NCBI GenBank assembly: GCA_017464425.1
Contig: JAFUDX010000010.1
Coordinates: 1-38,195 of the forward strand
Origin: Treponema sp.
Lineage (GTDB): Bacteria > Spirochaetota > Spirochaetia > Treponematales > Treponemataceae
Direction of reading: 5' to 3'
DNA length: 38,195 nucleotides
The position numbers and the translations under genes are program-made. Below, one piece after another: positions 16,815-25,568 of the stretch. The notes beneath the pieces are model-generated. The model did no database searches and was not told the origin of the DNA. It worked only from the letters and a program-made list of their open reading frames with translations. Position 1 is the first letter of the stretch, and each line of letters starts with the position of its first letter.

Positions 16815-18626
16815 ATGGGATTTGACATTACAACAAACAATACTGAGACAAATCCGGATATTTTGCTCGCGGAGTTTTTTAAAACTTTCGACAGTTTTTC
16901 AGAAGAAGAAAAGGCTCGCTTCACTTCGGCATGGAATTTTCTTTGCGCAAAAACGGCTGACATCAAACGCACTTGCGGGCTTCCCTACATTCTCCACCCC
17001 ATGCGTGTTGCTTCAATTCTCGCACAGAGCAAGCTCGACATCGAATCGGTGATTTCTGGTCTCTTGCACTCTATTTTTGAAATCGACGGCATTTCAGAAG
17101 ACGAAGTGAAGTCTCAGTTCGGCGAGACGGTCTTTAAAATCGTGCGCGACACTTCCAAAATCACAGGGATGAAAATCAACGCGACCACGATTCAGCAGGC
17201 GGATTCAATCCGAAAAATGCTCTTCGCGATGATTGACGATGTGCGCGTTATCCTCGTAAAACTTGCCGACCGACTTGACCGAATGCGAAACCTCAAATCA
17301 ATCGAAGCAAAAAAACAGCGGCTCGTCGCTTCGGAAGTCATTGACATTTGGGCACCGCTCGCGGACAGGCTCGGTATGCAGAGCGTAAAATCGGAGCTTG
17401 AAGATTTGAGCCTCAAATACTCCAACCCCGATGTGTTCCAGCAGATTAAGGCAATTGTCGCGCAGAAAAAAGACGAGCGGGCGGCGTACCTTGAAAAGGC
17501 GGTGAACGCAATCTACAAATCGGCGGAAAAACTCGGAATTTCCGTGCAGATTTCAAGCCGCGCCAAGCATTTTTATTCTATTTATAAAAAGATGCAAAAG
17601 CGGAATGTGCCAGCGTCCTCGCTCTACGATTTGCTCGCCCTCCGCGTGATTTGTGAGACGAACGCAGAATGTTATACGCTCATCGGAATCGTGCACGGTC
17701 TGTGGAAGCCGATGGACGGGCGGTTTAAAGACTACATCGCCATGCCGAAGTCGAACGGCTACCAGTCGCTTCATACCACGGTGGTGTGCGAAGGAAAGCC
17801 GCTTGAAATCCAAATCCGCACCTCGGAAATGCACAATATGGCAGAACACGGCGTGGCGAGCCACTGGCTCTACAAAAAAGGCATGAACCACGACAAGGTT
17901 GATGTTGCCTCGCTTGGAATTTTTAATCAGCTTCAGAATCTCAAAAACGAAGATTTGTCGAACGAGAGTTTTTTTGCAAAACTCAAAGGCGAATTGCTTG
18001 GAGACGAAATTTATGTCTTCACGCCCAAAGGCGATGTCATTTCCCTGCCACAGGGGAGCTGTGCGATTGATTTTGCCTACCGCGTGCATTCGGGCGTGGG
18101 TGAAAAAATCGTGGGCGCAAAGGCTGACGGAAAAATCATTCCGATTACTGCTCCGCTCCAAAACACGCAGATTATCGAAATCATCACGAATCCGCAGGCG
18201 CACCCCACCGAAAACCAGCTCAAAATCGTAAAGACGAGCAAGGCGCGGCAGAAGATTCACGCATGGCTCATGACGAACGACCCGAATTTTGAGGACAAAG
18301 CCGCACTCGAACAGCGAATGCGTGATTTGGACGCGCAAAATGAGCGAAGCCGTTCAATCCAAGACGAAAAACGCAAAAAGCGCGTGAAAAAAGGCGGAAA
18401 TCCCGAAATCGTGGAGCGAAGCCACTACACGGGGAAAATCATCATTGAAGGCACAAAAAATGTTGAATGTACGCTCGCCGGCTGCTGCAATCCGCAAATC
18501 GCCGACCCGATTGTGGGCTACATGACCAAAAAAGGCATGAAAATTCACAAGGCAACCTGCATCACCTTTCAGCGAATTCCGAATATCGAAAACCGCATGA
18601 TTGAAGTGGAATGGGAGCGGAAATAG
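16815..18626 (+). CDS. RelA/SpoT homologue, synthetase-active, hydrolase site degenerate
   Basis: A 603-aa (p)ppGpp enzyme. The N-terminal HD domain (about 30-200) keeps H61 and H85 but reads LLHSIFEID where bifunctional enzymes have HDVVEDT: metal ligand D becomes S86 and catalytic D becomes I90. DRLDRMRNL replaces DRLHNMRTL, with R156 for the conserved N. Hydrolysis is therefore probably lost. The synthetase domain (about 245-355) looks complete: RAKHFYSIYKKM, an RFKD motif (303-306) of the type seen in bifunctional enzymes, YQSLH (316-320) and EIQIRT (331-336). A TGS domain (about 397-460) and a cysteine motif (ECTLAGCCNP, 551-560) follow, but the usual C-terminal ACT domain is missing. 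AGGAGTG precedes the ATG. Confidence 0.9.
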   Translation: MGFDITTNNTETNPDILLAEFFKTFDSFSEEEKARFTSAWNFLCAKTADIKRTCGLPYILHPMRVASILAQSKLDIESVISGLLHSIFEIDGISEDEVKSQFGETVFKIVRDTSKITGMKINATTIQQADSIRKMLFAMIDDVRVILVKLADRLDRMRNLKSIEAKKQRLVASEVIDIWAPLADRLGMQSVKSELEDLSLKYSNPDVFQQIKAIVAQKKDERAAYLEKAVNAIYKSAEKLGISVQISSRAKHFYSIYKKMQKRNVPASSLYDLLALRVICETNAECYTLIGIVHGLWKPMDGRFKDYIAMPKSNGYQSLHTTVVCEGKPLEIQIRTSEMHNMAEHGVASHWLYKKGMNHDKVDVASLGIFNQLQNLKNEDLSNESFFAKLKGELLGDEIYVFTPKGDVISLPQGSCAIDFAYRVHSGVGEKIVGAKADGKIIPITAPLQNTQIIEIITNPQAHPTENQLKIVKTSKARQKIHAWLMTNDPNFEDKAALEQRMRDLDAQNERSRSIQDEKRKKRVKKGGNPEIVERSHYTGKIIIEGTKNVECTLAGCCNPQIADPIVGYMTKKGMKIHKATCITFQRIPNIENRMIEVEWERK

Positions 18627-18639
18627 TGCGCAGTTATTT

Positions 18640-20157
18640 TTAAAACGGAATCATAACTTCGGCCTTCATTGCGGCACGAATGTATTTTCTTTTAAAAATA
18701 TAACTCGCACCCACAGAAAAATTTCCTGCATATCGCTCACCGTCTTTAAATGTCAGTTCAATTCCTGTTTGCGTCACCAGATTCAGTTTCGGGAATGCGG
18801 CTTTAAAATCAGCAGAAGTCGTCTCTTTTTTTGCAGCAGAATCAGTGACAGGCGGGTAGTGCGCGTAGTTCCCAGAAACAGAAAACCGTGCGCATGTTCC
18901 TGAATACGAGCCTGATAGCGAAACTGACTGATATTCTTCGGGCGTGGAAGATTTTGTGGGCGGCTCCCCGTCACGCAAGATGTTCGCATGCGTCCAGTCA
19001 AGATTGACCGCAAAAAATCGGCTTTCATAGCTTGCACCCGCCCGCAGTTTTGCCGTATTAAGCTGAACGGGAATATTTGTCGCCGTTACCTTCCAATTTT
19101 CAAGGGCAGAAAACCCAAGCCTGAGTGCTGAAGCATTTTTGTCATCAAATAAAAAAATCACTTGCGGATTTATGCTCGCCTGCTCAACGGTTCGGCAAAT
19201 TGAAGAGGACCCGCCGATTAATGGAGCTACATTTGGGGAATTTTTTGTGGTAGGAATCGCAAAATATGAAAAATTCAAAAGAAATATATTGAACGAAGTC
19301 CTACCATCAATTTTAAACCAAAATGGATTAACTTCATACGGACTTTCTTGAATTCCAGAGAAGAAGTTGATTTTAAAAAATGGCGAATGAAAGCATAGTT
19401 CCGCAAGGCCAGAATAGAAAAAATCCGCGTCAAATTCGGCATTGTTTTTTGCGAGAATCGTTGAGTTGTTTTCTATAAAGAATCGTCCGCACGAAAGAGC
19501 CGACTGAATAAAAACGCTCCGTGAGATTTTGAATTGTGCGGAAACTGATACAACGGATTCTTTGTCCTCGTTAAAAAATCCTTCCGCCGCAAACAGAATC
19601 GGAAAAATCTTTTCATCATTTTTTACCGAAACCGAGCATGACAATGGCTGTACGCTGCTTGTGAGTGTGGGCAAAGAAGCACCCGTTCCCGTTGAAAATG
19701 CGAATGATTTTGAGAGCGGATTGGCAATGCTTGAAGGCGACGGATTTTTTAGCTTTGAGACCGACTTTGCATAGGTGTTGTGCCCGATTTTAATCGTAGT
19801 CGGCACCGTCGTTTTGAAAAGAAAAATCCCAGCACCATACCGAACATCTTGCAGTAAATCAAGCTTTTCAGAAAATGAGCTGGCATTTTTTATCGCCTCA
19901 AATTCTGTTTTGGGCAGCGTGACATAACTTCGCACATCGGCATCACGAAATGAAAGTTTTAAGCCCGAACTTGCTCCCACCGCGTCCTTTTTGCCCGTTT
20001 CTTCGGTAGGAATCGTTACTGCTGAAGAAAGTTTATATTCAGCATAATTGAAAATCGGCTCGCTTTTTGCCGCAACAGCCGAAAATCCCAGCATCAGGCA
20101 GAATATGATTCTGCGTCCCGTGCGGAAACATCCGCGCATAAGCTCTATCTTTTTCAT
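18640..20157 (-). CDS. Putative outer-membrane beta-barrel protein
   Basis: A 505-aa exported protein of unrecognised family. The N-terminus has a basic stretch, a hydrophobic core (about 17-30) and a plausible cut near AVAA-K. The mature part shows many alternating polar/hydrophobic strands ending in aromatic residues (for example RFFAVNLDWTHA and CARFSVSGNYAHY). It closes with a strand ending in phenylalanine (AEVMIPF), the pattern expected of an outer-membrane barrel recognised by BamA. The middle section (about 130-180) is S/P-rich. Start at 20157 is chosen because the shared promoter module abuts this ATG; M7 is an alternative. It converges on the RelA/SpoT gene 13 nt away. Confidence 0.7.
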   Translation of the reverse strand: MKKIELMRGCFRTGRRIIFCLMLGFSAVAAKSEPIFNYAEYKLSSAVTIPTEETGKKDAVGASSGLKLSFRDADVRSYVTLPKTEFEAIKNASSFSEKLDLLQDVRYGAGIFLFKTTVPTTIKIGHNTYAKSVSKLKNPSPSSIANPLSKSFAFSTGTGASLPTLTSSVQPLSCSVSVKNDEKIFPILFAAEGFFNEDKESVVSVSAQFKISRSVFIQSALSCGRFFIENNSTILAKNNAEFDADFFYSGLAELCFHSPFFKINFFSGIQESPYEVNPFWFKIDGRTSFNIFLLNFSYFAIPTTKNSPNVAPLIGGSSSICRTVEQASINPQVIFLFDDKNASALRLGFSALENWKVTATNIPVQLNTAKLRAGASYESRFFAVNLDWTHANILRDGEPPTKSSTPEEYQSVSLSGSYSGTCARFSVSGNYAHYPPVTDSAAKKETTSADFKAAFPKLNLVTQTGIELTFKDGERYAGNFSVGASYIFKRKYIRAAMKAEVMIPF

Positions 20158-20220
20158 GCCTATTTATAGGCAAAATTTTTCGACTTTCGGCAACGGAAAC
20201 GCAAAAAATTTGAAAAAAAT
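20158..20220 (-). promoter_or_regulatory. Shared promoter module, copy 1
   Basis: Directly upstream of the 20157 ATG. It has a 14-bp palindrome GCCTATTTATAGGC (arms of 6, gap of 2) containing TATAAA in the reading direction, 15 variable bases, then a 24-bp block with GCGTTTCCGTTGCCGAAA that is identical to copy 2. Only 5 nt lie between TATAAA and the ATG. Confidence 0.65.
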
Positions 20221-20230
20221 CAAAAAAAAT

Positions 20231-20917
20231 TTACTTTCCGAGCCATTCAAAGTGCTGGTAATCTTTTACATTTTTCCAATCGCCGCCCCATTCAAATCCC
20301 GCGTTCGTAAAAAGTTTGTAGGCAAGGTCGTTGTGGTCTATTTTGTATGGAAATTTTTTGCTTCGGTCAAGATATGGCTCTCCGTTTGCCGGCTCTACAT
20401 TCGGCTTTCCTTTGACACGCTTATAATACGGATTGTAGAGCGGATTTATATCGACAGCCAGCCCCTGCCCGTGCATTGAGACGGTCGTTGTATGCGAAAT
20501 GAATCTAAAATTAAAGCACGAAGAATTATTGTCGCTCATGGAACGCTCGTCATCGGCATCATATTCATCGACAAGGCGGATTTTTTCGATGGGATAGCCA
20601 GCGACATACAATTCTTTAAAAATCTGGACGAGGATGTCCGCAATTTTTTCGTTGCAGACAAGCTCGCCTTGCACCGTTTTGCCCTCACGATTTTTATGAA
20701 TCAGATGAAGATGGCGAAGATTTTCGCGTGGAATCGTACAATCCGCTTTAAAAGACTTTCCCTGCATTTTCTCAAACAACGAGTCTGAAATCTCGGTGAC
20801 ATAAAACGACGAATCAAGTTCCAGTTCCGAATCTGAGACAATTTTTTCGGCCATATCGACTCCTTGCGAAAAACAAAAGTGAGGAAGCAAAAGCATAAGC
20901 GCAACGAATTTTTTCAT
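20231..20917 (-). CDS. Exported M15-family metallopeptidase (D-Ala carboxypeptidase-like)
   Basis: A 228-aa secreted peptidase probably acting on peptidoglycan cross-peptides. A signal peptide (MKKFVALMLLLPHFCFS) leads to a catalytic domain in the second half. The zinc ligands of the VanY/M15 type are H149 and D156 in SMHGQGLAVDINP and H222 in DYQHFEW. A glycine/tryptophan turn (FEWGGDWKN) just before the last histidine is typical of the M15C subgroup. The start follows the signal peptide, with few alternatives. It lies between the two genes that share a promoter module but has no copy of it. Confidence 0.88.
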   Translation of the reverse strand: MKKFVALMLLLPHFCFSQGVDMAEKIVSDSELELDSSFYVTEISDSLFEKMQGKSFKADCTIPRENLRHLHLIHKNREGKTVQGELVCNEKIADILVQIFKELYVAGYPIEKIRLVDEYDADDERSMSDNNSSCFNFRFISHTTTVSMHGQGLAVDINPLYNPYYKRVKGKPNVEPANGEPYLDRSKKFPYKIDHNDLAYKLFTNAGFEWGGDWKNVKDYQHFEWLGK

Positions 20918-20939
20918 CGCTCAAAGTATATCAAAAAAA

Positions 20940-21956
20940 TCAGAATCTGACAGTACAGGTAATGGGAAGATGATCCGAATAGCCCTTTCCGTTCCAAATC
21001 TGGTAGCGAAACGGATGCCCTTCGGAATCAACCCACTCCCCCGCCGTTTCAGGGCAAAAGTCTTCAATCTGCGCTTCTCCTGCCGCAAAAAAATGGTCTA
21101 TTCGTTCCCATGCATTTTTGTACCAATAGCTGCCAGTTTCCACATAGCTTCCGTTTTTTAAAATCCAGGGAGAAAAAACATAAAAATCACACTCGCCGTG
21201 AAGAACAATGTTTGCCGTTTCATCAGAGTACTTTGCCGTAAATTCCGAAATATCCTTGTTAAAATCGCCCGCCGCAAGCACGGCATGGCTCCGTTTGCAG
21301 GCATTTTTCATCAAGCGAGAAAGTGTGAATTCCTGCCGCTTCCGCCAGATTTCAGAAATTTCCGCGCCACCGCTTTTGCTCTTCCAATGATTCACAAAAA
21401 TCGTCAGCGTCTTTTCTTTTGCATACACTGAAAATTCGATTATCGGACGCAGAGACGGCTGCCTTTCGTTCGTCCGCACATCCATCGAATGAACAGAAAT
21501 TTCACCAATGGGAAGCCGGGAAAGAACTGCACAGCCAATTGAGCTTCCTTTGTTCGTCGCAAAAACCGCATGGGAATAGATTTTTGAGAAATCAAAAGTT
21601 CCAGAAAGCCTGTTCGAGATGTCCTGAAGCTGCGCTTCCTTTTCAAGTTCTTCCATAATAATGACATCGGCATCAAGCGTTTTGATAACCGAAGCAAGCC
21701 TGTCGAGCCGCGCCTCATATTTTTCGCGATTCCAGCCACTTTTTGAGCTTTTGTATTCAACATATTCATTTCCGTCAAAACTCGCGTCAAAAAAAGTCTG
21801 AAGATTCCAGTTCATGACTTTTATGCTTTCAGTTGCTTTTTTTTCGCCACTTTCAGAAAAAGACGAAGAACATGCGGAAAATGCTAACAACGCTGACATA
21901 ATTGCTGTCAGCCGACCGTGCCTTGCAAAAGGACTTTTACAATAAATTCTTTTCAT
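20940..21956 (-). CDS. Lipoprotein of the endonuclease/exonuclease/phosphatase family
   Basis: A 338-aa surface or periplasmic metal-dependent hydrolase. A basic n-region and hydrophobic core end in a spirochaete-type lipobox (LAFSAC, Cys29). The EEP fold signatures appear in order: NWNLQTF (49-55), MEELE (101-105), NHWKSKSG (189-196), AGDFN (229-233), ERIDHFF (284-290) and GYSDHLPI (325-332). These supply the metal-binding N, E and D residues and the catalytic histidines. The substrate could be nucleic acid, a phospholipid or an inositol phosphate; sequence alone does not tell. Transcription probably starts at the shared promoter module abutting its ATG. Confidence 0.88.
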   Translation of the reverse strand: MKRIYCKSPFARHGRLTAIMSALLAFSACSSSFSESGEKKATESIKVMNWNLQTFFDASFDGNEYVEYKSSKSGWNREKYEARLDRLASVIKTLDADVIIMEELEKEAQLQDISNRLSGTFDFSKIYSHAVFATNKGSSIGCAVLSRLPIGEISVHSMDVRTNERQPSLRPIIEFSVYAKEKTLTIFVNHWKSKSGGAEISEIWRKRQEFTLSRLMKNACKRSHAVLAAGDFNKDISEFTAKYSDETANIVLHGECDFYVFSPWILKNGSYVETGSYWYKNAWERIDHFFAAGEAQIEDFCPETAGEWVDSEGHPFRYQIWNGKGYSDHLPITCTVRF

Positions 21957-22020
21957 GCCTATTTATAGACAAAAATTTGTTGATTTCGGCAACGGAAACG
22001 CAAAAAAAACGAAAAAAAAT
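21957..22020 (-). promoter_or_regulatory. Shared promoter module, copy 2
   Basis: Same architecture as copy 1. GCCTATTTATAG abuts the ATG at 21956 (palindrome with one mismatch at the last arm), then comes a 15-nt variable stretch, then the identical 24-bp block with GCGTTTCCGTTGCCGAAA. It lies in the spacer shared with the divergent SpoIIE-type gene. Confidence 0.65.
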
Positions 22021-22042
22021 AGAAAAAAGCATGGTTTAAGGA

Positions 22043-22048
22043 TATAAT
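22043..22048 (+). promoter_or_regulatory. -10 box of the SpoIIE-type gene
   Basis: A perfect TATAAT lies 7 nt before the ATG at 22056. The hexamer 17 nt further upstream is TAGAAA. No ribosome site is present, so the mRNA is probably leaderless. Confidence 0.5.
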
Positions 22049-22055
22049 TTTATCT

Positions 22056-24095
22056 ATGAAGAAGAAAATTCAGATTTCGGTACTCACCATCAAAGTCATT
22101 GCGGGTGCGATTGTATTCGGTGCGATTCTGTGCGTCATCAACAGTTTCATAAGTTATCGGGAATTCAAAAAGCAGGTCGAAAGCCTGTATGCAACGGTCA
22201 CACGCCAGTTTGCCGAAACCGCTGTTTCTTACATTGATTCCGACAGAGTTTTTTTATGGCTCACTGAAGGTTCTGACGGTGTGTGGGATTCAACGAATGC
22301 GCGTCTTAACGAACTCGCCGAAACTGCCCAGCTCAAATACATTTATCTTACCGTCGTTTCCGTTGATTACAAATCACGGACCTATGTATTCGATGCGGTA
22401 AACAGCAATGCGCTGAACAATCCCTATCCGCTCGGTTATGTCGAATCACTTGAAAAAAAGACTCCAGATTATATTGAAGACTTAAAGAGGATTTTTGAGC
22501 AGGGTGGCATACAAAGCTATTTTTCATACACTGCGGGTGGCGGACACATTACCACTTCAATTCCTGTCAAAGACTTTACTGGCTCGGTTGTCGCCGTTCT
22601 GAGCGTCGTCAAACCGATGACAGAAATCGCCGAATATAAGGCAAATTATCTGCGCACGCTGATTTTGGCGGCACTCGGTTTTACCATTTTCTTCGTCATT
22701 TTATATTCTCTCTCGCTTTTTACGGGAATGGTCAAACCGCTCATGATGATTATCGACGAAACATCACATTTTGCGGAGCATCACGGCGAGCTTTCTGGCG
22801 TTCTCAAAAAAATCAAAAACCGTGACGAGCTTGGCTTGTTGGCGCACTCAATCGAAAAAATGAGCGGAGACATGAACCGCTACATCAACGACTTAACACA
22901 GGCAACTGCCGAAAAAGAACGAATCGGCGCGGAATTAAATGTCGCCACAAAGATTCAGTCGGAAATGCTGCCACGAGTCTTTCCGCCGTACAAAAATCAC
23001 CCAGAAATCGAGCTTTTTGCCACAATGACGCCTGCAAAAGAAGTCGGCGGTGATTTTTATGATTTCTTTATGGTTGACGATGATCATTTTGTCGTTTCGG
23101 TGGCAGATGTTTCTGGAAAAGGCGTTCCTGCCGCCCTGTTCATGGTCATTGCCAAAACGCTTTTAAAAGATGCCGCATACCGATTTAAAACGCCGGCAGA
23201 GATTTTTGAGCATGTAAACGAAACGCTCTGTGAAAGCAATGAGTCAGGTCTTTTCGTAACCTGCTGGCTTGCGATTTTTGAAATTTCCACCGGGAAACTC
23301 ACCTTTGCGAACGCCGGTCACACTTCTCCAGTCATCTACAAAGATGGCGAAATTTCTTTCCTTGAATCAAAGCCAAATCTAATGCTCGCCGCAATGGAAG
23401 GAATTCCGTACAAAAATCACGAAATTTCCATTAAGCCGGGCGACCGCCTATTTTTGTACACCGACGGCATTACCGAAGCCACAAACAGCAGCAATCAACT
23501 GTATGGCGAAGAACGCCTGCTTTCCATCATGAAAACCGAAAAGGCAAAAAATCTGACATCAAAAGAATTGCTTGCCTTTGTCCGAAGCGATATAGACAAA
23601 TTTGTAGACCAAGCCCCGCAATTTGACGATATTACTATGCTGGAACTGGTCTACAAATCAAAAAACAACGAAAGCACAACGGGAGACGCAAAAATGAATG
23701 AAATGAGAATCACTGCAGAAGACAAAAATATGGATACGGTAACTGATTTTATTCATTCGTGCCTGCCAGAAGACTGCACGCCCGTCATCATCAATAAAAT
23801 CGATCTCGCGGTCGAAGAAATTTTCGTGAATATCGCTCATTATGCCTATAATCCCACAGTTGGAGAAGCATGGATTTCCGCAAGCTTTGTCGACAATACG
23901 CTCACTATCATTTTTAAAGACAACGGCAAGGAATTCAATCCGATTGCAAAAGCAGACCCGGACATCACGCTGAGCGCGGAAGAGCGTGACATCGGCGGAT
24001 TAGGCATCTTCCTCACTAAAAAATTCATGGACAGTGTGGATTATGAGTACAAAAACAGACAAAACATACTTACCATCCACAAAAAAATCGATTAA
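22056..24095 (+). CDS. Membrane SpoIIE-type protein phosphatase with C-terminal anti-sigma-type kinase domain
   Basis: A 679-aa sensor of the RsbU/SpoIIE kind. It has TM1 (about 13-33), an exported sensor loop (about 35-198), TM2 (about 200-223) and a HAMP linker (about 225-280). The PP2C phosphatase (about 295-535) has its metal residues in GGDFYD (331-336), DVSGKGVPAA (351-360), YTDG (468-471) and FDDITM (523-528). A GHKL ATPase domain of the RsbW type (about 550-679) has an N box (EEIFVNIAHYAY), KDNGKEF and GGLGIFLTK. It thus joins the phosphatase and kinase halves of a partner-switch in one protein. No anti-sigma antagonist (STAS) gene is adjacent. The MATE gene starts 20 nt later. Confidence 0.92.
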   Translation: MKKKIQISVLTIKVIAGAIVFGAILCVINSFISYREFKKQVESLYATVTRQFAETAVSYIDSDRVFLWLTEGSDGVWDSTNARLNELAETAQLKYIYLTVVSVDYKSRTYVFDAVNSNALNNPYPLGYVESLEKKTPDYIEDLKRIFEQGGIQSYFSYTAGGGHITTSIPVKDFTGSVVAVLSVVKPMTEIAEYKANYLRTLILAALGFTIFFVILYSLSLFTGMVKPLMMIIDETSHFAEHHGELSGVLKKIKNRDELGLLAHSIEKMSGDMNRYINDLTQATAEKERIGAELNVATKIQSEMLPRVFPPYKNHPEIELFATMTPAKEVGGDFYDFFMVDDDHFVVSVADVSGKGVPAALFMVIAKTLLKDAAYRFKTPAEIFEHVNETLCESNESGLFVTCWLAIFEISTGKLTFANAGHTSPVIYKDGEISFLESKPNLMLAAMEGIPYKNHEISIKPGDRLFLYTDGITEATNSSNQLYGEERLLSIMKTEKAKNLTSKELLAFVRSDIDKFVDQAPQFDDITMLELVYKSKNNESTTGDAKMNEMRITAEDKNMDTVTDFIHSCLPEDCTPVIINKIDLAVEEIFVNIAHYAYNPTVGEAWISASFVDNTLTIIFKDNGKEFNPIAKADPDITLSAEERDIGGLGIFLTKKFMDSVDYEYKNRQNILTIHKKID

Positions 24096-24115
24096 GATAC
24101 GATACGCACACTACT

Positions 24116-25492
24116 ATGATTCAAAATTCTCCCGCTGGTAAGAATTCATATCTTACTGGCTTTTACAAAATTCTTTTCTCTATCGCGCTTCCTATCATCT
24201 TGCAGAATTTGCTCCAGACATTCGTCAACATGATGGACACCATTATGGTCGGCAGATTGGGCGCAACGGAAATCGCGGCAGTCGGACTTGGAAACCAAAT
24301 CTTTTTTATGCTCGCGATGGTCACTTTTGGCGTAAGCTCTGGCTGCTCGATTTTTATCGCTCAGTTTTGGGGCGCGCAGGATTTTAAGGGAATTCGCAAG
24401 ACATTCGGAATCATGCTGCTCGTCTGCACAACGGTTTCTTTTGTTTTTATGGTCTTTGCCCTTACGATTCCAGAAAAACTTTTGGGCTTGTATTCAGATG
24501 ACGAGGCTGTTATCCGAGAAGGCACGCGCTATTTAAAAGCCGTCGCGTTCAGCTACCCCGTCATGTCCATTTCTTTTACCTGCCAAATGGCGTTCCGAAG
24601 CACGGAACGGGTCGTTTTGCCAATGGTCACAACGGGAATTTCGTTCGTTTTGAACATTATTTTTAACTCGCTTTTGATTTTTGGCTGTGAGCCACTCGGA
24701 ATTCCAAAATTCGGCGTGGTGGGAGCCGCTATTGCCACAGTCATCGCCCGCTCTGTTGAGTTTTTAATCACGATTTTCTGGAGCCGCGCAAAAAAATACG
24801 AAGCGATTTCAAACCTCAGCGAGCTCTTCTGCTTTGACCGAACTTTTATTTTCAAACTGCTTAAAGTCGCAACCCCTGTTTTGCTTTCAGAAACGCTCTG
24901 GGGATTGGGAATCACCACGCAGAATTCAATTTTTTCCCACGCAGGCACGGATTCGTTTGCGGCATTCAGCATTATGAACACGGTCAGCCAGCTCACATGG
25001 GTCTTTTTTATCGGAATGGGAAGCGCATCATCCGTTATTTTAGGCAAAAAAATCGGAGCTGGGGAAGAAGATGCCGCCCGCGCCTACACTCACAGATTCT
25101 GCTGGTTTTTGCCGCTTATGGGAGCGATTATCGGCTTGTTTTTGTTTCCGATTTCAAGGCTTTTGCCATTCATTTTCAATGTTTCGCCTCACATTATCGC
25201 AATCACTCAGTCAATGATGTATGTCCTCATGTGCATGTACCCTTCCCGCGCATTCAACATGCTGATTATCGTGGGCGTGTGCAGAAGCGGAGGAGACACG
25301 GTTTTTGCTTCGATTATCGATAACGGCTGGATGTGGATTCTTGCGATTCCGCTCGGACTTTTGGCAACATTTGTGTGGCACTGCCCCGCCTGGCTCATCC
25401 TCGTATGCCTCGAAAGCGAGCAGCTTTTAAAAACAGTGTGCGGCATTTGGCGCGTCAGAAGCGGCAAATGGCTACATAATGTCACAAAATAG
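24116..25492 (+). CDS. MATE-family efflux transporter
   Basis: A 458-aa multidrug/toxin extrusion transporter (cation antiporter) with about 12 membrane helices in two pseudo-symmetric halves. The first helix region has the family pattern SIALPIILQNLLQTFVNMMD and GRLGATEIAAVGLGNQ. The second half repeats it with LKVATPVLLSETLWGLG and ASSVILGKKIGAG. The length fits the DinF/NorM class. It probably shares a transcript with the SpoIIE-type gene. A large palindrome begins 20 nt after its stop. The substrate cannot be inferred. Confidence 0.92.
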   Translation: MIQNSPAGKNSYLTGFYKILFSIALPIILQNLLQTFVNMMDTIMVGRLGATEIAAVGLGNQIFFMLAMVTFGVSSGCSIFIAQFWGAQDFKGIRKTFGIMLLVCTTVSFVFMVFALTIPEKLLGLYSDDEAVIREGTRYLKAVAFSYPVMSISFTCQMAFRSTERVVLPMVTTGISFVLNIIFNSLLIFGCEPLGIPKFGVVGAAIATVIARSVEFLITIFWSRAKKYEAISNLSELFCFDRTFIFKLLKVATPVLLSETLWGLGITTQNSIFSHAGTDSFAAFSIMNTVSQLTWVFFIGMGSASSVILGKKIGAGEEDAARAYTHRFCWFLPLMGAIIGLFLFPISRLLPFIFNVSPHIIAITQSMMYVLMCMYPSRAFNMLIIVGVCRSGGDTVFASIIDNGWMWILAIPLGLLATFVWHCPAWLILVCLESEQLLKTVCGIWRVRSGKWLHNVTK

Positions 25493-25511
25493 ATTGCTTC
25501 GTCGCTAGTAA

Positions 25512-25568
25512 ATTGCATTAGGAACTGTTTGGAAATTTACTGAATTTCCAAACAGTTCCTAATGCAAT
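25512..25568. repeat. 26-bp perfect palindrome, 5-nt loop
   Basis: Arms at 25512-25537 and 25543-25568 are exact reverse complements over 26 bp (core GGAACTGTTTGGAAATT) around TACTG. It lies between convergent genes and contains the last two codons and the stop of the 155-aa gene. No T-tract flanks it. It could be a bidirectional terminator, but the length and perfection suggest a mobile palindromic repeat or an element end. Confidence 0.75.

Noticed and set aside
17553..18338. 261-aa minus-strand open frame inside the RelA/SpoT gene
   Set aside because: It is a mirror frame caused by codon bias; the sense protein has all family motifs and the antisense one has none.
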